From Anaerotignum neopropionicum (lineage in GTDB: Bacteria; Bacillota; Clostridia; Lachnospirales; Anaerotignaceae), in the NCBI RefSeq assembly GCF_001571775.1, contig NZ_LRVM01000010.1, forward strand, positions 1 to 64,000: a stretch of DNA of 64,000 nt, given 5' to 3'. The notes beneath the pieces are model-generated. The model had not been told where the DNA came from. It saw nothing but the letters and a program-made list of their open reading frames with translations, and made no database searches. How positions within the stretch are numbered: the first letter of the stretch is position 1; each line of letters starts with the position of its first letter. The position numbers and the translations under genes were made by a program. Of the stretch, positions 18,701 through 27,129 are shown piece by piece.

Positions 18701-19277
18701 GACGCAAATCCTCATAATCTAAAGCTTCAATTTTCTGAATTTCATGGGAAGTACGGAAGCCATCAAAGAAGTGTAATATGGGCATGCGGCAATGAATTGC
18801 AGCCAAATGTGCCGCAGCACCAATATCCATTACCTCTTGTGTAGAGGATGAGGCCAACAGCGCAAACCCTGTGCTTCTTACCCCCATAACATCTGAATGA
18901 TCACCAAAAATGGATAATGCGTGAGCCGATAGTGTACGGGCAGAAACATGGAATACCCCCGGTAGCATTTCCCCGGCAATTTTATACATGTTCGGTATCA
19001 TAAGTAATAAGCCTTGGGAAGCCGTATATGTAGTCGTTAAAGCACCGGATTGCAAAGAACCGTGTACCGTACCGGCAGCACCGCCTTCTGACTGCATCTC
19101 AACAATCTGAACCGGTTGATCAAACAGGTTCTTTTTTCCATTTGCCGCCCATTCATCTACATACTCTGCCATAGGTGATGACGGCGTTATGGGAAAGATG
19201 CCAGCTACTTCAGTAAAAGCATAAGAAATATACGCAGCAGCTTGATTTCCGTCCATAATTTCAATTATTTTTGACAT
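15750..19277 (-). CDS. nifJ: Pyruvate:ferredoxin (flavodoxin) oxidoreductase
   Basis: 1175 residues, the usual size of the single-chain enzyme that turns pyruvate plus CoA into acetyl-CoA, CO2 and reduced ferredoxin in the cytoplasm. N-terminal domain: GNQAAAYISYAFTEVAGIFP and PITPSSPMAEYVDEWA. The central ferredoxin-like insert has CIQCNQCSFVCP and CTGCGSCANVCP for two [4Fe-4S] clusters. The C-terminal TPP domain has CAGCGETPYIKLVTQLFG, GDGWAYDIGYGGLDHVL and LDTEVYSNTGGQSSKAT. A third cluster uses the cysteines around CAGCGE and the late CPCIEHG. GAGAGGGG precedes ATG 19277. The promoter lies at 19336-19364, overlapped by a GCATGCAA site; the divergent GntR protein probably controls it. Confidence 0.97.
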   Translation of the reverse strand: MSKIIEIMDGNQAAAYISYAFTEVAGIFPITPSSPMAEYVDEWAANGKKNLFDQPVQIVEMQSEGGAAGTVHGSLQSGALTTTYTASQGLLLMIPNMYKIAGEMLPGVFHVSARTLSAHALSIFGDHSDVMGVRSTGFALLASSSTQEVMDIGAAAHLAAIHCRMPILHFFDGFRTSHEIQKIEALDYEDLRPLVDMDAMKAFRKHALNPEHPATRGTTVNPDIFFQCREACNEKFSTIPGAVEHYLQEIGKITGRTHHLFDYYGASDAENVIVLMGSAADTGKETVDYLMSKGEKVGLINVHLYRPFSAAHFLKSMPVSAKRLAVLDRTKEPGAIGEPLYQDICALYKESGLPMEIVGGRYGLSSKDTTPGQILAVYENLKQKAPKNNFTIGIEDDVSFTSLPVTCEIKTSPEDQSNVILWGMGSDGTVGANKNSIKIIGHATDLYCQAYFVYDSKKSGGLTQSHLRFGKEPIRSPYLVHSADFVACHKSSYVNKYDMVKDLKEGGIFLLNCSWDMEGLEKNLPASMKRSLANKKVKLYAINAIEIARKLGLGNRTNTILQASFFKLTNVIPVEKAVLEMKEAIYKSYYKKKGQAVVDMNNASIEHGIQELKEIEIPSAWLNVQDPSIQDNSPEFIKEVVSVMNRQEGDSLSVATLKKYGLEDGTWPAGTSKYEKRGAAVEVPEWQMDACIQCNQCSFVCPHAAIRPILLNAEEVQAAPDGFATKKAMGSGLEKYQFRIQVSPYDCTGCGSCANVCPVNKKAENNESKALIMEELESQLREAENWTYAVEAVEIKKDAVNNKSIKNSQFAKPYFEFSGACAGCGETPYIKLVTQLFGERMYITNASGCSSAYGGSTPSSPYCTDKKGFGPAWAMSLFEDNAEYAYGYLLGQNAVKLQLVEKIKTLAKRGIAKEACEAYLENGDNSEQSRTVSDSLLTALENNNSEEAAFVRQNQEFLTKKSVWAFGGDGWAYDIGYGGLDHVLASGKDINLLVLDTEVYSNTGGQSSKATVTGAIAKFSAGGKMTKKKDLGLMAMSYGYVYVAQVAMGADPAQTLRAIREAEAYHGPSIVICYCPCIEHGMKSSMGLSQLEEKRAVEAGYWHLYRYNPDLKEQGKNPFSLDSKEPSEEFKQFLLGENRYASLKLSFPERAEQLYAKAEKEAKERLATYQDLAKK

Positions 19278-19306
19278 GCTTCGACCCCTCTCGTGTTAAA
19301 AAAATA

Positions 19307-19364
19307 ATTGCATGTAATTACTAATTATGTATTCAATATTATATTGATGCATGCAATTTGTCAA
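19307..19364 (-). promoter_or_regulatory. nifJ promoter with GCATGCAA operator candidates
   Basis: On the minus strand TTGACA (19359-19364), 17 bp, TAATAT (19336-19341) is a near-consensus promoter. The spacer contains AATTGCATGCATCAAT, and a second half-match ATTGCATGTAATTA lies at 19307-19320, just downstream of the start. A third copy, AAAGCATGCAAATG, is at 19522-19535 before the regulator's promoter. The shared core GCATGCAA fits a GntR-family palindrome. Confidence 0.6.
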
Positions 19365-19521
19365 TGAGCTTTGTTATTTACCCTATACTTCACAAAAATG
19401 AAATGTGATATTTAGTAAAAATTTCGATAATTGTTCTGAAATATCATTCAGTTAATGATTCTGAAATTGCTTTTAACTATTTTTCCATCAAAAATTTAAT
19501 GCGTAATCTTGACACTTTTTT

Positions 19522-19572
19522 AAAGCATGCAAATGAAAATTATTTGACCAAAAGCATAAACTGAGATATACT
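19522..19572 (+). promoter_or_regulatory. Promoter of the GntR regulator with adjacent operator candidate
   Basis: TTGACC (19544-19549), 17 bp, TATACT (19567-19572). AAAGCATGCAAATG (19522-19535) sits just upstream of the -35 box, suggesting that the regulator also senses its own promoter. Confidence 0.5.
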
Positions 19573-19613
19573 GCTGTAGTATATTAACTTATTAAAACAA
19601 CAGGAGGGTATGA

Positions 19614-20261
19614 ATGAGATCACAGAGCAGTATTGCATATGAAAAAATTAAGGAAATGATTTTTCAATTGGAATTGCTTCCTGGCGCACGTATTTCAGAG
19701 GTTCAAATTGCAAAAAAACTGTCTCTCAGCAGAACCCCTGTTCATGATGCCCTTAGACGCTTAGCTTCCGAAGGACTGGTGAGAATTGAGGCAAATAAAG
19801 GTGCAACCGTATCAGAATTTTCAGATGAGGAAATAAGAGAGATTGGTGCTGTACGTCTATCGCTAGACCTTTTATCACAACAATTAGCCTCCTATTATGG
19901 AAGTGCAGCCGATTTTGATCATTTGGATCAATTAGCCGAAATATGTGAATATGCGTCTTCTCAAGGAGATGTATACGGACGAATTAGAAAAGACTGTGAT
20001 TTCCATTTAGCCATTTCTGAAATATCAAAAAATCAAAAGCTAATTGAACAACAACAAGAAATATATCAACAAATATATTTAATTCAAATTTCAAAATATA
20101 CAGATATTGAAGATAGCATGGTTCAGATTTGTCACCATAAACCATTGGTAACAGCTATGCGTAAAAGAGATTTAGAACAAATTCGTTCATTGACATATCA
20201 GCATCTTTTTGATTTTTATCGTCTTAATTCATATCTTCCAACAGGTTTTAATGCTTTATAA
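19614..20261 (+). CDS. GntR-family transcriptional regulator, FCD-type
   Basis: 215 residues. The N-terminal winged helix (MIFQLELLPGARISEVQIAK, SRTPVHDALRRLASEGLVRI) belongs to the FadR subfamily; residues about 80-210 form the all-helical FCD ligand domain with the usual metal-binding Asp and His residues (RKDCDFHLAISEIS and HHKPLV). ATG 19614 follows AGGAGGG. It is transcribed away from nifJ-abfD across a 336 bp gap that holds three GCATGCAA-type sites, so it likely represses or tunes that operon in response to an acid or acyl-CoA. The ligand is unknown. Confidence 0.9.
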   Translation: MRSQSSIAYEKIKEMIFQLELLPGARISEVQIAKKLSLSRTPVHDALRRLASEGLVRIEANKGATVSEFSDEEIREIGAVRLSLDLLSQQLASYYGSAADFDHLDQLAEICEYASSQGDVYGRIRKDCDFHLAISEISKNQKLIEQQQEIYQQIYLIQISKYTDIEDSMVQICHHKPLVTAMRKRDLEQIRSLTYQHLFDFYRLNSYLPTGFNAL

Positions 20262-20270
20262 ACAAATATT

Positions 20271-20300
20271 GAGGACACGGATCTGCCGTGTCCTCTTTTT
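20271..20300 (+). terminator. Rho-independent terminator of the GntR gene
   Basis: Perfect 10-bp stem GAGGACACGG / CCGTGTCCTC around loop ATCTG, followed by five T residues, 9 bp past the stop codon. Confidence 0.9.
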
Positions 20301-20553
20301 GTTTAATGAAAAACCCCGACTACTGTGGGATGTTTTTTTGATTGAAGTTACCTCATATTAATCCGATGTTTTAGACTAAATCCGAAATATTAATTTTTTT
20401 GCTTTTTTAGCATCATGTTTTAGATTAAGTAAGCTGAAATATAATACCTTACTACTAAATTCGGCTTAACAATCTTCCTCATTATAGGGAGTTACATATG
20501 GCATTTCCTATGAAAAAGGAGTCAAACATGGTTAACTATCATTTGAAACCATT

Positions 20554-20775
20554 TTATTTCTTTATCTTGTTTCCCACATGTATCACCATTTCTAGGGAAT
20601 ATCCAGTAAAACCTTGGCCATTAAATATATTTGCAAGTCTTTCTGTGATTTTAATTACATGGCTTCCCCTATATTTATCATCGAGTATTTCCATAAACAT
20701 CTTTTTCTTCATCTGGGCGGTATTTCAATGTAAAGAAGTTAATTGTTTATACTTAATAGAACCACATTGGGGACA
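20554..20775 (-). pseudogene. Unassigned zinc-knuckle ORF remnant
   Basis: The minus strand reads CPQCGSIKYKQLTSLH, a TGA, then MKKKMFMEILDDKYRG and KITERLANIFNGQGFTGYSL to a TAA at 20554. One CxxC and a helical C-terminus are visible. I cannot assign a family. It follows the MFS transporter on the same strand. The overlapping plus-strand frame 20498-20836 is hydrophobic but looks like its shadow. Confidence 0.35.
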
Positions 20776-20807
20776 AACGAATAATTTTATTTCCCAAATA
20801 TGGAGAT

Positions 20808-22049
20808 TCAACCAAGCTTTTCAGTTTTATTTTTAATATACTTGGTTGTCAAAATTATACCAACCATGCATAGCGCAATGATATAATAGAATACATAATC
20901 ATAATTTCCATAATAATCAAGTATCAATCCAGAAGTTGAAACACCTGCAATCGCACCCATACCATAGGCCGTAAACACCAATCCATAATTTTCACTATTA
21001 TTCTTTATTCCATATAACTTAATTGTTGAAGTTGGTGCAATTGCCAGCCATCCACCCAAATTAAACCAGAAGATTGAAAAAGTTAGGATATAAACAAAAG
21101 TATGTTTGCCTAATATGACTAGCCCCATTGCAGATGACATAATCAAAATATATGAAATTATCATTGCCTTTCTAGATGAATATCGATCTGTAACCCAACC
21201 AAATGCTGGTCTTCCAACCCCATTAAAAATAGCGAAAATCGCCATTGTTCTTGTCACAGTTGATGAATCAAGCTGAAAGTAGTCTAAGCCTACGTTGATC
21301 GTCATCCCAACCACCATAAGTCCTATCATTGTACCAATCATAAAATTAAAATATAAACCTTTAAAGCTCTTTGTTCTAATCATTTGTTTTAATGTTAAAT
21401 CCCGTGAAGTTTCGGCGCTCTTATTTGCTTTTTTATTGAAAACTAACACCTCTTCGTCACTTGGATATTTAAAAGGAATCGCTAAAATTGGCAACACCAC
21501 AGCAAAACTCACTCCAAGAATGAAAAATGTTTTCATTACGCCATAACTTTCAACTAAAGATCTGGCAATTGGAGCCATTACGAGAGGAGAGAGTCCGAAT
21601 CCGATAAGAATCAACCCAACTGCAATCCCTTTTTTATCCGGGAACCACTTTGCAATGACAGACATGGGAACACCATAAGCTATTCCAACACCCGCGCCAC
21701 TAATACATCCATAGGTAATCGTTAGCAAAATTATATTCGTAACAAAAGATGACAATATCCAACCTAAGGAAACAAGCAAACCGCCAAGTATTAATATTTT
21801 TTTCGCTTGAACCTTCTCAATATATTTGCCAGTTAGAAACATAAACAATGCATAGAAAGCCAATGCAACCATATATGGCATTCCGCTTTCAGCAGCACCT
21901 ATCATCAATTCCTTCTCTAATGCAACTCTGAATACACTATAAGAATATACAGTTCCTAAAAACATCATAAAAATAATACCTAAAACAATATATACCCATC
22001 TCTTATTATATTTTATTGTTTCTGCCAATTTCGTTTGTTGTAATCTCAT
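20808..22049 (-). CDS. MFS transporter, oxalate/formate antiporter-like (OxlT family)
   Basis: 413 residues with 12 predicted membrane helices in two six-helix halves separated by a cytoplasmic loop near residue 205 ([15 protein letters not shown]). The first helix region ([20 protein letters not shown]) and the [20 protein letters not shown] stretch are characteristic of the OxlT/carboxylate group. It would exchange or import an organic anion across the cytoplasmic membrane. The start overlaps the end of purE by 44 bp, implying translational coupling; an internal start would shorten the N-terminal tail but keep all helices. Substrate unknown. Confidence 0.85.
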   Translation of the reverse strand: MRLQQTKLAETIKYNKRWVYIVLGIIFMMFLGTVYSYSVFRVALEKELMIGAAESGMPYMVALAFYALFMFLTGKYIEKVQAKKILILGGLLVSLGWILSSFVTNIILLTITYGCISGAGVGIAYGVPMSVIAKWFPDKKGIAVGLILIGFGLSPLVMAPIARSLVESYGVMKTFFILGVSFAVVLPILAIPFKYPSDEEVLVFNKKANKSAETSRDLTLKQMIRTKSFKGLYFNFMIGTMIGLMVVGMTINVGLDYFQLDSSTVTRTMAIFAIFNGVGRPAFGWVTDRYSSRKAMIISYILIMSSAMGLVILGKHTFVYILTFSIFWFNLGGWLAIAPTSTIKLYGIKNNSENYGLVFTAYGMGAIAGVSTSGLILDYYGNYDYVFYYIIALCMVGIILTTKYIKNKTEKLG

Positions 22050-22572
22050 CAGAATTTATACACCCCTCTATTTTTTCATTTAAGTCATATATCATTGTTT
22101 CTTTTATCAGTTCTCTTCTCTCATTCAATTTTTCGTATAGTTCGTGATTGTTTATCCCAAGTATTCGTGCAGCTAAAAGACCTGCATTTTTTGCATTATT
22201 GATTCCAACAGTTGCAACAGGCACGCCACCTGGCATTTGTACAATGGACATTAAAGAATCTAACCCCTCTAACTCTTTAAGCCGTATAGGAACACCAATT
22301 ACTGGAAGTTGCGTCATAGAAGCAACCATCCCAGGTAAATGAGCAGCTCCACCAGCCCCTGCAATAATAATCGCTATTCCTCTATTGTGAGCAGATTTTG
22401 CATATTCAAACATTCTCTCTGGTGTTCGATGTGCAGAAACGACTTTAATTTCATAGGGTATGGATAATTCTTGCATTATAAAAGCAGCATTTTTCATCAC
22501 TTTTAAATCCGATTCACTGCCCATGATAATCCCTACTTTGGGATTCATTTTATTGCTTTCTTCTTTTTTCAT
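22006..22572 (-). CDS. purE: N5-carboxyaminoimidazole ribonucleotide mutase
   Basis: 188 residues from ATG 22572 (AGGAG 8 bp upstream; a GTG two codons earlier is less well placed). PurE isomerises N5-CAIR to CAIR in purine synthesis. Family landmarks: [36 protein letters not shown] with the active-site His, [19 protein letters not shown], and [20 protein letters not shown]. The C-terminus extends about 20 residues beyond the usual end and is the part that overlaps the MFS gene. It follows purK after 70 bp, so PurK and PurE form the usual two-step pair. Confidence 0.95.
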   Translation of the reverse strand: MKKEESNKMNPKVGIIMGSESDLKVMKNAAFIMQELSIPYEIKVVSAHRTPERMFEYAKSAHNRGIAIIIAGAGGAAHLPGMVASMTQLPVIGVPIRLKELEGLDSLMSIVQMPGGVPVATVGINNAKNAGLLAARILGINNHELYEKLNERRELIKETMIYDLNEKIEGCINSDEITTNEIGRNNKI

Positions 22573-22642
22573 AAACACATCTCCTAATTAAAAATGATTC
22601 TGAATTTACTTTTGAGTATTACCCAATCTTCCTCTTTTCCGA

Positions 22643-23839
22643 TTAGGTCTTGTTGCTGACAGCAGAAACAAGCGTCCTTTTTCTAACAGTTAGCAACTCT
22701 AAAGCTTTTTTCCCTTTGTAATCCGCAGCCTCAACAGTATCATCTAAAGCTGTTATATGTCCGATTTTTTTCAAATTGCTCGTTTCTGGTTTTCCATACA
22801 AATGAAAATAGCAATTTGGTATATTTAATACTGCATCTAGCTCACTAACCACATATTCCCCATCTACACTTTGATTGCCTAGAATATTGTACATTGCACA
22901 GGGTGTTTTTAGCTGAGTTGATCCGGCTGGCATTCCACAAACCACCCGAAGCAACTGCTCAAATTGAGAGGTTTCACAGCCTTCAATTGTATAATGGCCT
23001 GAATTGTGAGGTCGTGGTGCAATTTCGTTAACCAAAACTTCAAGGTTTTTATCTACAAAAAATTCAATACAAAACACGCCTGAATCATTTAATTCTTCAA
23101 CGATTTTTTCACAAGCTATATGAATCTTGTGAAACACTTCATGGGATAACGAGGCGGGTATCAGTGTTTTTATTAAAATGCTATTATGATGGACATTTTC
23201 AACCACTGGATAAAAAAACACTCCCGAATCATTGTTGACCACAATAATTGAAACTTCTTTTACAAAATCAATTAGTTCTTCTATGAAAATCTCTTGTTCA
23301 CCAAATATGTGATATGCATTTTCTAAATCAGCTACATCTTTAATAATTACATTACCTTTTCCATCATAACCATTCGTACAGGTCTTCAAAATAGCCTTTT
23401 GATTCAAACGCTGAAATTCTATTTTCAAGTCTTCTAAATTACATACCATGCTAAATTTAGGAACTTTTACGCCAATTTTCTTCAGCATCGTTTTCTGTTT
23501 GTACTTATTTTGGATAACATTCAGTGTTCTTGAAGATGGTATCACCTTAACTCCTTCGTTTTCAATTAATTCTAAAATTTCTACGCTAATATGCTCAAAT
23601 TCAAAAGTAATTACGTCAGTTTTTCCAGCTAACTCTCGATAAGCCCCGATGTCTTCAAATCCTGCAACAATTTGTTGATCTGCCACTTGCCCAGCTGGTG
23701 AATTTCCTTTTGGGTCTAACACAACAACAGAATAACCCATTCGTTTCGCTTCAAAAACAATCATCCTGCCAAGCTGTCCCCCTCCAACGACTCCGATCGT
23801 TGCCGGAGGATATATTTTATTGATTTTACTTTTAACCAT
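22643..23839 (-). CDS. purK: N5-carboxyaminoimidazole ribonucleotide synthase
   Basis: 398 residues. PurK uses ATP and bicarbonate to carboxylate AIR to N5-CAIR. The N-terminus has the nucleotide-binding GVVGGGQLGRMIVFEAKRMG, followed by the ATP-grasp domain (CTNGYDGKGNVIIKD and EIFIEELIDFVKEVSII) and the family-typical NEIAPRPHNSGHYTIEGCET. ATG 23839 follows GAGGGG. The gene sits just past a terminator hairpin (23866-23906), so it has either its own promoter or an attenuator-type leader. I saw no purine riboswitch in the 110 bp gap. Confidence 0.95.
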   Translation of the reverse strand: MVKSKINKIYPPATIGVVGGGQLGRMIVFEAKRMGYSVVVLDPKGNSPAGQVADQQIVAGFEDIGAYRELAGKTDVITFEFEHISVEILELIENEGVKVIPSSRTLNVIQNKYKQKTMLKKIGVKVPKFSMVCNLEDLKIEFQRLNQKAILKTCTNGYDGKGNVIIKDVADLENAYHIFGEQEIFIEELIDFVKEVSIIVVNNDSGVFFYPVVENVHHNSILIKTLIPASLSHEVFHKIHIACEKIVEELNDSGVFCIEFFVDKNLEVLVNEIAPRPHNSGHYTIEGCETSQFEQLLRVVCGMPAGSTQLKTPCAMYNILGNQSVDGEYVVSELDAVLNIPNCYFHLYGKPETSNLKKIGHITALDDTVEAADYKGKKALELLTVRKRTLVSAVSNKT

Positions 23840-23860
23840 TATGCACCCCTCATTCGTAAT

Positions 23861-23906
23861 AAAAAAAAGCCAATAACAAATCCCATAAGGAAAATTGTTA
23901 TTGGCT
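23861..23906 (-). terminator. Terminator between DUF2294 and purK
   Basis: Perfect 12-bp stem AGCCAATAACAA (23868-23879) / TTGTTATTGGCT (23895-23906), 15-base loop, and on the minus strand a run of T residues (the A-tract at 23861-23868). It ends the DUF2294 transcript and could attenuate purK. Confidence 0.88.
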
Positions 23907-23948
23907 AACTATGTGACTGGTATAAAACCTTTCATTAGTCTTCCAATT

Positions 23949-24311
23949 CTATTCATTTATACTTTCTTCAACATTTTTATCCACAACAACTGCTATAATC
24001 TTTTCTCCTGTTTTCGTGCTAACATCTGAATACGTACTAATCACGTTAACATCAATTACGGACTTAATGGCACCCTCTAAGTTCATTCGTGCGTTTTCGA
24101 ATAGAGCAGTTCTTACTTTTTTTATTAGCTCTACACCTTCACGGTTTTGGGCTAAATTTTTCTCCGAGGGGCTTAAAAACCCTTTCAATCTAATAAAAAT
24201 TACATCTTGTATAATAATTGTCCGTATCTTTTCTGGTCCACGTCCCATTTGTTCAATTTCAAACTTACTTATTGCTTCGCTTATTTTCGACTCAATTTGT
24301 CCTTTTGTCAT
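23949..24311 (-). CDS. DUF2294 domain-containing protein
   Basis: 120 residues, full length for the family: MTKGQIESKISEAISKFEIE, GRGPEKIRTIIIQDVIFIRL and the C-terminal ISTYSDVSTKTGEKIIAVVV are its three conserved blocks. Soluble and cytoplasmic. The biochemical role is not established. ATG 24311 follows AGGAGA. It is upstream of purK on the same strand but separated by a terminator, so the link to purine genes may be only positional. Confidence 0.88.
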   Translation of the reverse strand: MTKGQIESKISEAISKFEIEQMGRGPEKIRTIIIQDVIFIRLKGFLSPSEKNLAQNREGVELIKKVRTALFENARMNLEGAIKSVIDVNVISTYSDVSTKTGEKIIAVVVDKNVEESINE

Positions 24312-24824
24312 GAACAGTTTCTCCTAAAGTAACAATGGTATTATAGTAATTTCGGAACTTAATTACCTTTGTTTATTATAGCATAGTGATACTTTAGTTT
24401 CAATCCAATTTTAAACTTTCATCTTAGTTTCATAAATTTAGCTCCATAAATTAATTCTTTCAAACTATAACTATTTCACTTTTTGAAAATCCACTGTATA
24501 TGTTTTCTACAACATGGCATCACCAATGTATTTTTCACATTTAAGCATTTTATGAACGGAAAAGTTGGATTTGGAACAGGTTACGGAAGCAATTCATTGC
24601 TCCAAATATCACCTTCATAGGGTTTTCATGAAACCTCACTCCTTCCCCATGTTCAAATTGAATCTGTTGAACATTTCACTTTGATATGGTAAAATTATAC
24701 TAATATCTACCAAATAAACCTTTTTTGAACGGTCGTGTGAAACTTAACGCTTTGAGAACAAATTTACATTATCCTATTAACGGATAAACCAAATGTGAAT
24801 TTGGAAGGATTGTGAGGCTGTAGA
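24312..24824. other. Intergenic region, nothing recognised
   Basis: About 510 bp of AT-rich sequence between divergent genes. No open frame with a ribosome binding site and no clear hairpin or promoter was recognised. Confidence 0.4.
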
Positions 24825-25583
24825 ATGGAAAATTTGAATACTGATTTTGTAAACTTAACAACAGAAAACCTTGGGGTTGAGCATTTGTGCTGCATTATCC
24901 GCAGTAAAAAGCTCCATCCGGGCGTTGAAGCGAAGCGGAAATGGCTTTCTGACCGACTAAATGAGGGTCATGTCTTTAGAAAGCTAAATGCAAAGGCTAC
25001 TGTTTTTATTGAATACGCTCCTCTTGAAACTGCTTGGGTTCCCATTACTGGTAAAAACTATTATTATCTGTATTGTTTATGGATTTCTGGTAGTTACAAA
25101 GGAAAAGGGTATGGGAAATCGCTGATGGAGTATTGTATGGCTGATGCCAAAGAAAAGGGCAAATCCGGCATTTGTATGCTTGGAGCTAAAAAACAAAAAT
25201 CATGGCTTTCTGACCAATCATTTGTAAAAAAGTTCGGCTTTGAGGTTGTTGATATCACCGATAATGGATATGAATTGCTTGCACTTTCTTTTGACGGAAC
25301 AACACCAAAGTTCGCACAAAAGGCTAAAACCCCAAAAATTGAAAGCAAAGAACTAACAATTTATTATGATATGCAATGCCCTTATGTCTATCAAAACATT
25401 GAGATGATAAAACAGTATTGTGAAATAAATGATGTTCCTGTATCTTTCATTCAAGTGGATACGCTACAAAAAGCAAAGGAATTGCCTTGTGTTTTCAATA
25501 ACTGGGGTGTGTTTTATAAAGGAGATTTTGAGACGGTGAATTTGTTAGATGTCGCCTACTTAAAGAGAATACTCAAAAAATGA
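24825..25583 (+). CDS. GNAT N-acetyltransferase with YoaP-like C-terminal domain
   Basis: 252 residues. Residues about 10-165 form a GNAT fold: the acetyl-CoA loop appears as SGSYKGKGYGKSLMEYC, preceded by the beta-strand YYYLYCLWI. After residue 175 comes a thioredoxin-like YoaP domain (ELTIYYDMQCPYVYQNIEMI) ending with NWGVFYKGDFETVNLLD. The acceptor substrate is unknown. GAGG lies 8 bp before ATG 24825. It is a single gene between intergenic gaps, with no operon partner. Confidence 0.88.
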   Translation: MENLNTDFVNLTTENLGVEHLCCIIRSKKLHPGVEAKRKWLSDRLNEGHVFRKLNAKATVFIEYAPLETAWVPITGKNYYYLYCLWISGSYKGKGYGKSLMEYCMADAKEKGKSGICMLGAKKQKSWLSDQSFVKKFGFEVVDITDNGYELLALSFDGTTPKFAQKAKTPKIESKELTIYYDMQCPYVYQNIEMIKQYCEINDVPVSFIQVDTLQKAKELPCVFNNWGVFYKGDFETVNLLDVAYLKRILKK

Positions 25584-25915
25584 AAATACAATTTCGGTTT
25601 TTCCCGTTGATTGTTAGGACTGCATTTTAGACATTAGATTAAATGCTTCTTATCCATAATAATGTACCGTTATCAAATTCCAGTATGTCGCTGTGATTAT
25701 CAGCATACCCATTCGTATGCCTAAATCAGCACTAGTAAAGCTAATCTTGATAACTACGAAAGTGTGGGCAATGTCGCCATTTTTAGGGCTTGGTTGCCCT
25801 CATTTTATTTAGCCATCACATTCCAAGTATAGCCCAGTGCATACTCGCATAAAGATTGGAAATTCTCAACAATTTATGGTACTGTATTCGTATAATTGGC
25901 ATAGGGGGAAAATGC
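25584..25915. other. Intergenic region, nothing recognised
   Basis: About 330 bp; the in-frame extension from 25856 lacks a ribosome binding site and is not family-like. No clear terminator or promoter was recognised. Confidence 0.4.
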
Positions 25916-26392
25916 ATGGAAACATTAAAACTTAAAAGCAATGCATTTGATGAGGGTGATTGGATACCTATAAGATATACAGCTCGAGGAGACAATGTAT
26001 CGCCGGAACTAGAATTAGTGGGGATAACTCAAAATGCAAAATCAATTTTGATTATGCTAGATGATGCATCACATCCCATATTTCCCAACTATAACCATTG
26101 GGTGATATGGAATATACCGGTACAAAAGGTTATACCAGAGGGAATACCTCATGGCAAATATGTAGATAGTCTGGACGGCGCAATTCAGGGAATTGCATAC
26201 GGAAGGAATAGATATAAGGGTCCGAAGCCACCATTCAAGGCTATCCACACATATGTGTTTACCGTTTACATATTAAATTGCAAAATTGACTCTGCGCCAA
26301 ACAATAAAAAAAGGGATCTGTTAAATAGAATTGACGGGCATGTCTTACAGCTAGCAACTCTGTCTGGTAAATTTCAAAGCGGCCGATGCTGA
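25916..26392 (+). CDS. YbhB/YbcL-type PEBP (Raf kinase inhibitor-like) protein
   Basis: 158 residues from ATG 25916, which AGGGGGA precedes; the upstream frame from 25856 is not family-like. Phosphatidylethanolamine-binding-protein fold, with the ligand-pocket motifs LIMLDDASHP, NYNHWVIWNIP and YKGPKPPFKAIHTYVFTVY. Bacterial members are soluble proteins of mostly unknown role that bind phospho-ligands. A hairpin (26419-26461) follows the stop. Confidence 0.9.
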   Translation: METLKLKSNAFDEGDWIPIRYTARGDNVSPELELVGITQNAKSILIMLDDASHPIFPNYNHWVIWNIPVQKVIPEGIPHGKYVDSLDGAIQGIAYGRNRYKGPKPPFKAIHTYVFTVYILNCKIDSAPNNKKRDLLNRIDGHVLQLATLSGKFQSGRC

Positions 26393-26418
26393 GCATAATA
26401 GAAATCGGCAGTTAGTTT

Positions 26419-26464
26419 AAAGAACAGGCTTACTCCAAAATGAGGAAGGAATCTGTTCTTTTCC
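26419..26464 (+). terminator. Possible terminator of the PEBP gene
   Basis: AAAGAACAG (26419-26427) pairs with CTGTTCTTT (26453-26461) around a 25-base loop, running into TTTT. The large loop makes it a weaker call. Confidence 0.5.
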
Positions 26465-26522
26465 TATATACCCAAAATGCTCCAGTCACTTCTTAAAAAA
26501 TCATGTACTTCTTCTAAAAAAT

Positions 26523-26553
26523 AAGCCCTGCTGATTTAATTTCAGCAGGGCTT
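26523..26553 (-). terminator. Terminator of the WYL-PNPOx cluster
   Basis: Perfect 12-bp stem AAGCCCTGCTGA / TCAGCAGGGCTT with a 7-base loop, followed on the minus strand by TATTTTTT; it lies 5 bp past the PNPOx stop codon. Confidence 0.9.
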
Positions 26554-26557
26554 GTAC

Positions 26558-26977
26558 TTATATTGTAATAGTGTCCATGTGCTCAAAATCAAGCACCACA
26601 TCAGCATTGTCAAAGGTAATATCAAACAAAACGAGAGCAGGCAGTACATCTGGAATGCTCATAATGTATTCCGGCAACTTTGCAAGAAACTTGCCCTTGA
26701 TTTCTTCTACAGCAACTGTACTTTTACGAGTCATACCGTTTTTAACTCGAACGTGCTCCTCACCATTTTTGGCAATAGTGGTAAACGCAACACGAGGGTT
26801 TTGTTCCAGCTCCGCTACTTTTTGATTGTCTGCAAAGCTTGAGAAGTACAGCGTTTTATTATCTGCGTCATAATAAAAATTGACAATGCGAACATTGGGC
26901 AGTTCATCAACGGATGTTGCAAGCGCAATTTCGGTTTGTGTTTCCATCATGCGTTCAAATTCTTTTCTATAATCCAT
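26558..26977 (-). CDS. Pyridoxamine 5'-phosphate oxidase-fold protein
   Basis: 139 residues of the FMN-binding split-barrel superfamily: residues about 14-65 (EIALATSVDELPNVRIVNFY, LYFSSFADNQKVAELEQNP) give the flavin-binding half barrel, then RVAFTTIAKNGEEHVRVKNG. Such small proteins bind FMN, F420-like or heme cofactors; a true vitamin B6 role is unlikely at this size. AAGGAGAGG precedes ATG 26977. Last gene of the WYL-GyrI-VOC-PNPOx cluster, with a strong terminator after it. Confidence 0.85.
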   Translation of the reverse strand: MDYRKEFERMMETQTEIALATSVDELPNVRIVNFYYDADNKTLYFSSFADNQKVAELEQNPRVAFTTIAKNGEEHVRVKNGMTRKSTVAVEEIKGKFLAKLPEYIMSIPDVLPALVLFDITFDNADVVLDFEHMDTITI

Positions 26978-27129
26978 TTGTCACCTCTCCTTTTTCCTTT
27001 TCGGCTTGGGCATGGGCAGCTGGTCACAGGTTTCTGTAGGTGATAGACCCTGCAAGGCACATCAGCTCGCAAACATTCACAACATAATCCATTGATGATG
27101 ACATTCACAGTCCTCCTATGGTACTGTTC

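Noticed and set aside
20498-20836. A plus-strand hydrophobic ORF of 112 codons
   Set aside because: The minus strand has a CxxC-containing reading that looks protein-like, and the plus-strand ORF has only a chance GGAG inside its frame.
23840-23948. A purine riboswitch ahead of purK
   Set aside because: The gap is filled by a plain 12-bp terminator hairpin; none of the conserved purine-aptamer loop sequences are present.
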